Source of the DNA: Candidatus Woesearchaeota archaeon
Lineage (GTDB): Archaea > Nanobdellota > Nanobdellia > Woesearchaeales > ARS49
Length of the DNA: 44,806 bases
Assembly (NCBI GenBank): GCA_019323135.1
Contig: JAHWHT010000001.1
Coordinates: 1-44,806, forward strand
Direction of reading: 5' to 3'
The notes beneath the pieces were generated by a model. It was not told where the DNA came from. It made no database searches and saw only the letters and a list, made by a program, of their open reading frames with translations. The translations under genes and the position numbers were made by a program. Numbering within the stretch: position 1 is the first letter of the stretch; every line of letters starts with the position of its first letter. Of the stretch, positions 39,594-44,806 are shown one piece after another.

Positions 39594-39728
39594 ACGGGCA
39601 AATGAATTTTGCTGACGCTTAATTCATTAACAACGCGCCGTGCAGCAGTCCAGTGAACTTTTTAGAAAAGTTCAATCAAAAAAGCCTACAAACGGACAAA
39701 GGGTTTTCGCTGACGCTCAAACCCTTAA
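39594..39728 (+). repeat. duplicated hairpin leader before tRNA-Glu
   Basis: Two units 98 bases apart begin ACGGRCAAA and form 28-base hairpins at 39601-39628 (AATGAATT/AATTCATT) and 39699-39726 (AAGGGTTT/AAACCCTT) with nearly the same loop (TTGCTGACGCTT, TCGCTGACGCTC), then TTAACAWACGC. The second abuts tRNA-Glu; the first is followed by a weak resemblance to the tRNA 5' part and by a perfect hairpin GAACTTTT/AAAAGTTC (39655-39673). The TATA-like CCTTTAAAAA (39561-39570) points to a transcript starting at the first unit. Confidence 0.65.
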
Positions 39729-39733
39729 CATAC

Positions 39734-39808
39734 GCTCCTGTGGTGTAGTCCGGCCAATCATCGCGCACTTTCGATGCGTGGACCGGGGTTCGAATCCCCG
39801 CGGGAGCA
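39734..39808 (+). tRNA. tRNA-Glu(TTC)
   Basis: Intron-less 75-base cloverleaf: acceptor GCTCCTG/CGGGAGC, anticodon stem GCGCA/TGCGT with loop CTTTCGA (anticodon TTC), T-arm CGGGG TTCGAAT CCCCG. No TATA box lies at the normal distance; the nearest is about 165 bases upstream, ahead of the duplicated hairpins. Confidence 0.93.
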
Positions 39809-39860
39809 TTTATATTAACAAAAGACTTTTAAACTACCTACAAATTCAAACAAGCAAACA

Positions 39861-39902
39861 ATGAAAAGAAGTTCAAGATTTAGAAAATCAAAGATTTTCT
39901 AA
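39861..39902 (+). other. 13-codon upstream ORF mimicking eL41
   Basis: ATG at 39861 starts MKRSSRFRKSKIF and stops at 39902. The first six residues equal those of eL41 (MKRSSRRWKKK) downstream, so it is a partial gene duplication or a leader peptide. TTTTAAAC at 39827-39834 would start transcription just before it. It overlaps the hairpin at 39868-39913. Confidence 0.5.
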
Positions 39903-39913
39903 TCTCGAACTTC
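39868..39913 (+). promoter_or_regulatory. leader hairpin competing with a start-codon hairpin
   Basis: GAAGTTC-A-AGATT-T-AGAAAATC pairs with its near-complement ending CGAACTTC: 20 pairs with one mismatch and one bulge, three-base loop. The 3' arm (TCTCGAACTTCG, 39903-39914) can instead pair in 11 of 12 positions with CGAAGTTCAAGA inside the first codons of eL41 (39934-39945), which would put the eL41 ATG in the loop. The two structures exclude each other, as in a translational switch. Confidence 0.55.
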
Positions 39914-39928
39914 GGAAATAATTAAAAA

Positions 39929-40042
39929 ATGAAGCGAAGTTCAAGACGTTGGAAAAAGAAAGGACAGATGCGCTGGAAGTGGCAGAGAAAGCGTATGAAA
40001 AAAGACAAGAGAAAGCGAGCTCAGCGAGCTGGTAAGAAATAA
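39929..40042 (+). CDS. ribosomal protein eL41
   Basis: A 37-residue, extremely basic protein: MKRSSRRWKKKGQMRWKWQR, then KRMKKDKRKRAQRAGKK. The core R-W-K-x-x-R-K-R-M-K-K-D-K-R-K-R matches eL41, the smallest ribosomal protein, a single helix at the subunit interface. It lies in a gene-dense stretch between tRNA-Glu and the rRNA operon and is easily missed because of size. The ATG is preceded by an A/T-rich leader without a ribosome site, and the region around it can be sequestered by the hairpin described at 39868. Confidence 0.82.
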   Translation: MKRSSRRWKKKGQMRWKWQRKRMKKDKRKRAQRAGKK

Positions 40043-40124
40043 ACTTTTTCTTCTTTATACCAAACTGTACAGCACAAATTGTATAAGACAATACTTTTTA
40101 CTGAGAATAAATTTTATGATATTA

Positions 40125-40147
40125 TGATTTTAAGCAACATAAAATCA
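40125..40147. repeat. inverted repeat downstream of eL41
   Basis: Perfect eight-base arms TGATTTTA/TAAAATCA around a seven-base loop, in the 117-base A/T-rich spacer between eL41 and the rRNA operator. May end the eL41 transcript. Confidence 0.45.
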
Positions 40148-40159
40148 AAAAACACGATG

Positions 40160-40198
40160 GTTGCGTTTTTAGTATACTACAAACGCAACATTTATAAA
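40160..40198 (+). promoter_or_regulatory. rRNA promoter with 30-bp palindromic operator
   Basis: Nine-base arms GTTGCGTTT (40160-40168) and AAACGCAAC (40181-40189) flank a core containing the ten-base palindrome TAGTATACTA (40170-40179); over all 30 bases only one symmetric pair fails. The TATA box TTTATAAA starts at 40191, two bases after the palindrome, so transcription of the rRNA operon would begin near 40220. The position fits an activator or repressor site just upstream of the TBP/TFB complex. Confidence 0.7.
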
Positions 40199-40401
40199 TC
40201 AACACCAAATTCTACGTCTTATTCGTGAATCATCTCCAATAGAAAGTCGGTAAATTTTCCGGCACAACTTCTATCCTCGGGAAAGCTGAGGAACACAAGA
40301 AATCATCCTTAAACATGAGTGTCAAAACCAACGTTTTGTACACGAAAGAGAGAGCAGCTCAAGTCAATTTCAAATAAAATAATCGGCCGTATATGGTTTA
40401 C
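40199..40401 (+). other. pre-16S leader
   Basis: Transcribed spacer without genes. It contains hairpins TCCTC/GAGGA and an ATAGAA/TTCTAT stem. AGAGAGCAG (40349-40357) pairs with CTGCTCTCT after 16S (42014-42022), continued by AAGT/ATTT and AATTTC/GAAATT with three-base bulges CTC and GAA: a BHB-like pre-16S processing stem. Confidence 0.65.
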
Positions 40402-41984
<1,583 letters not shown>

Positions 41985-42043
41985 TTTTTTTTTTCAACTC
42001 GAAATTATTTGAACTGCTCTCTTCTTTTTTATAATCCAATACC

Positions 42044-42117
42044 GGGCCCGTAGCTCAACCTGGTAGAGCGCTGCCCTTGCAAGGCGGAGGCTTCGGGTTC
42101 GAATCCCGACGGGTCCA
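42044..42117 (+). tRNA. tRNA-Ala(TGC) in the 16S-23S spacer
   Basis: Intron-less 74-base cloverleaf: acceptor GGGCCCG/CGGGTCC with the G3-U70 pair, anticodon stem CTGCC/GGCGG with loop CTTGCAA (anticodon TGC), T-arm TCGGG TTCGAAT CCCGA. A tRNA-Ala in this spacer is common in euryarchaeal rRNA operons. Confidence 0.96.
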
Positions 42118-42279
42118 TTTACACTTGGACCCAAAAATCACGTTTACCAATTCATTAACAAATTACTCTTGAACTAAACACTCAAGGGTGAAAGGACGAG
42201 GGAATCAACTTCATTTTTCCTTATGATACCGTGCATAGACCAAAAATATTGGCCATCTGAAAAAGAAAAATTCTTTTAG

Positions 42280-44806
42280 GTGGATCTTACGCTATCAGGT
42301 GGAGGACTAGGTTCTAGACGCTGATGAAGGACGTGGCTAACTGCGTTAAGCCTCGGCGAAGTGTATGCAACTTTTGAACCGAGGATTTCTGAATAGGACT
42401 TCCTCTTAGAATCCGAAAGGATGGGGAACGCAGGGAATTGAAACATCTTAGTACCTGCAGGAAAAGAAATCAATGAGATTTGGTTAGTAAGAGCGACTGA
42501 AAACCAATCAAGGCAAACTGAATGAGCACTCGAGAGGGTGTTCGTATGTGGTGTTTGGACCATTCACTAAATTTCCTAACTTGGAAACTCAAAGTCTCTT
42601 GGAACAGAGCGCCGTAGAGGGTGAAAGCCCCGTAGAGGCAACTAAGAAGGAAACGAGTGGTCTCCAGAGTACTGCTCCCTGGATACGGAGTGGGAATATG
42701 GGTGCCATCAACATCCAACCTTAAATACGTCTAGAGTCCGATAGAGTAATAGTACCGTGAGGGAAAGTTGAAAAGAACCCTTGACAGGGAGTTAAAAGAA
42801 CCTGAAACCTGATAGTTATGGAATGGCAGTGCACTACGGTGTTCTGTCGTGCGTTTTGAATAACGTGCCAGGGAGTTTACCTGAGTGGCAAGCATAACTC
42901 GAAAAGAGGGATGCCTAGCGAAAGCAACAAGCGCGCAAGCAATGAGGCGCGGGGTCTGAAAGGGCCTGAAGTCACTCGGGTCATACCCGAAACCGTTCGA
43001 TCTAGCCCTGGATAAGGTGAAGTGAGGGTAATACCTCGTGGAGGCCTGAAGAGGTGCTACATGCATGTGTTCTTCTAATCTGGGGCTAGGGGTGAAAAGC
43101 CAATCGAGAACGGTGATAGCTGGTTCCTATCGAAGTTGGCGTTAGTCAAGTCTCGAGCGAGATGGCGGTTGTTGTAGAGCTACGGATTGGAGATTTAGGG
43201 GGAGAAATCCTTCGGTTTCCTGTCCAACTCCGAAGGCAATCGCGTTGTAGACCTCGGGAGACGGGGTGCCGGGGTAAGCTTGGCATCCGAGAGGGGAACA
43301 ACCCTGACTATGGTTAAGGTCCCTAAAACTGGTTAAGTGTTAAAGGGTGAAGGGCGTCCGTGCCCAGAGACAGCGGGGAGGTTGGCTTAGAAGCAGCCAT
43401 CCTTTAAAAAGTGCGTAACAGCTTACCTGTCAAGGACACGGGTCCTTAAAATTGACGGGGCTAAACCAGTTACCGATACCATAGACAACATACCAATGTT
43501 GTGATAGATAGGCGTTCTGCCTGGGCAGAAGCTTCCTTGAGAAAGGGAGTGGACCGGGTAGAAATGAAAATCCTGGCGGTAGTAGGATCTTAGCAGAGTG
43601 AGAATCTCTGCCACTGAAAGGGCAAGGGTTCCTTGGCAATGTAGGTCAGCCAAGGGTAAGTCGGTCCTAACTGAACTCCTAAGTGGAGTCTGTGAGGAAA
43701 GGGAAACAGGTTAATATTCCTGTACTGTTTGAGTATGCGTGGCAACACAAGTCCTATAACTGACACTTTCGGCTAGGCGAGCGTAGATTATCGTCTGCGT
43801 TAACCAGGATAAATCAAGGGAGTATCATTATGATGAGAACTTGATTAAACCTGGGAATAGTAGTCTTATGGACTATCTCGCTAATGCCCGGAGTCCGTGA
43901 AAAAGGGATAGGAACAAATCTCAAATATCCGTACCCAGAACCAGCACTGGTGCCCCTAGGTGAGAAGCCTAAAGTGTGAAGGATTAATCTGGATGAGGGA
44001 ATTCGGCAATTTGGCCCCGTGTCTTCGGTATAAGGGGTCCCTGCTCTGGTAGTCGTATGATTGCCAAAGCAGGGCGCAGTGACTAGGGGGGTCCGACTGT
44101 TTAACAAAAACACAACCTTCTGCTAAACCGTAAGGTCTTGTACAGAAGGTGACGTCTGCCCAGTGGCGGTATCCGAAACTCCTTTTCAAGGGAGCTAAGG
44201 ACCGCTAAACGGCGGGAGTAACTATAACTCTCTTAAGGTAGCGTAATGCCTTGTCGTTTGATTGACGACGTGCATGAAGGGCGTAACGAGATCCCCAGTG
44301 TCCCCACCCAGAATCCTCCGAACACACCATTCTGGTGCAGAGGCCAGAGATCTCCAGTGGGAAGTGAAGACCCCGTGGAACTTTACTGTAGCTTGTTGTT
44401 GTGATGTGAGCTTTGTTGTATAGAGTATGTGGGAGCTGTTTGAGGGTTTAGTCGTCAGGTTAAACCTAAGGCACAAGTGTAACACCACACTTCAAAACTT
44501 ACATCGCTCACTTTCTTCGGAAAGGACACCTGCAGGCGGACAGTTCGGCTGGGGCGGCACGCTGTTGAAAAAATATCAATAGCGCCCAAAGGTTGACTCA
44601 TTCCGGTCAGAAATCGGAAGTAGAGTGCAAGGGCAAAAGTCAGCCTAACTGGATTCTTAAACTGACGGAATCCAAGGACGAAAGTCAGGCCTAGCGAACC
44701 TCAATGTCCTCCTTGATGGGGGCTTGGGATGACCGAAAAGTTACCCCGGGGGTAACAGAGTTGTCGCGCCCGAGAGTTCATATCGACGGCGCGGCTTGCT
44801 ACATCG
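42280..44806 (+). rRNA. 23S ribosomal RNA, 5' part (runs off the window)
   Basis: Starts near GGATCTTACGCTATCAGG; early landmark GCTGATGAAGGACGTGG at about 42328. Later landmarks GGCTTAGAAGCAGCCATC (43384), CTCTCTTAAGGTAGCG (44229) and GAGTTCATATCGACGGC (44775) fall close to their E. coli positions, so no large intron is present in the roughly 2500 bases seen. The 5' end is estimated; about 400 bases of the 3' end lie outside. Confidence 0.93.

Overview
This AT-rich window comes from an archaeon, most likely a DPANN lineage of the Woesearchaeota/Pacearchaeota type. The archaeal evidence is a single-domain histone, FtsY with archaeal neighbours, prefoldin alpha, diphthamide synthesis, a TrmB regulator, a PorGDAB operon, ribosomal protein eL41, TATA boxes about 25 bases before many starts (leaderless mRNAs), and tRNA and rRNA introns of the bulge-helix-bulge (BHB) type. 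The lineage call is inference; no search was run.

Layout. 1-6065: a CBS-domain gene cut by the window edge, a P-type Ca2+ ATPase coupled to a Na+/Ca2+ exchanger-like antiporter, a propeller lipoprotein and a small acidic protein. 6062-10161: a minus-strand operon of an aminotransferase and pyruvate:ferredoxin oxidoreductase (porGDAB), preceded by a TrmB-family regulator with a perfect 18-bp palindrome between divergent promoters. 11051-18023: a glutamate synthase-like flavoprotein, a lipoprotein, a two-subunit [NiFe] hydrogenase, and a convergent set of hydrogenase maturation genes (hypA, hypC, a HypC-like fusion, an endopeptidase) plus rubrerythrin. 18167-21767: small membrane proteins, Lgt, a lipoprotein, thioredoxin reductase and a deaminase. 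21896-29959: histone, enzymes, three intron-bearing tRNAs, an island with an RHH-phosphoesterase fusion and a nucleotidyltransferase, then Dph6, an amidotransferase and a P-loop ATPase. 29945-35793: envelope lipoproteins, a membrane-bound ArsR regulator, four tandem small Cys-motif membrane proteins, a one-domain helicase fragment and a reverse rubrerythrin. 35834-38951: ftsY, prefoldin alpha and scpA. 39000-44806: tRNA cluster, eL41 and the rRNA operon (16S with a BHB intron, tRNA-Ala, 5' part of 23S).

How the genes fit together. Alanine or a related amino acid could be transaminated to pyruvate, oxidised by POR, and the reduced ferredoxin used by the hydrogenase to make H2; rubrerythrins and thioredoxin reductase point to an anaerobe facing oxygen stress. 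Lgt and five lipobox proteins point to a lipidated surface proteome.

The most unusual signals are RNA-level. (i) Two intergenic elements (22123-22228 and 34468-34563) share three sequence boxes at conserved spacing while their closing stems differ in sequence but still pair: a candidate undescribed structured RNA family. (ii) Three tRNAs carry an intron at the same T-loop site; two of these are 89-nt near-copies. (iii) A 110-nt intron splits the widely used 806R primer site of the 16S gene. (iv) The eL41 gene has a mini-ORF mimic and two mutually exclusive hairpins upstream. (v) A 30-bp palindrome abuts the rRNA TATA box.
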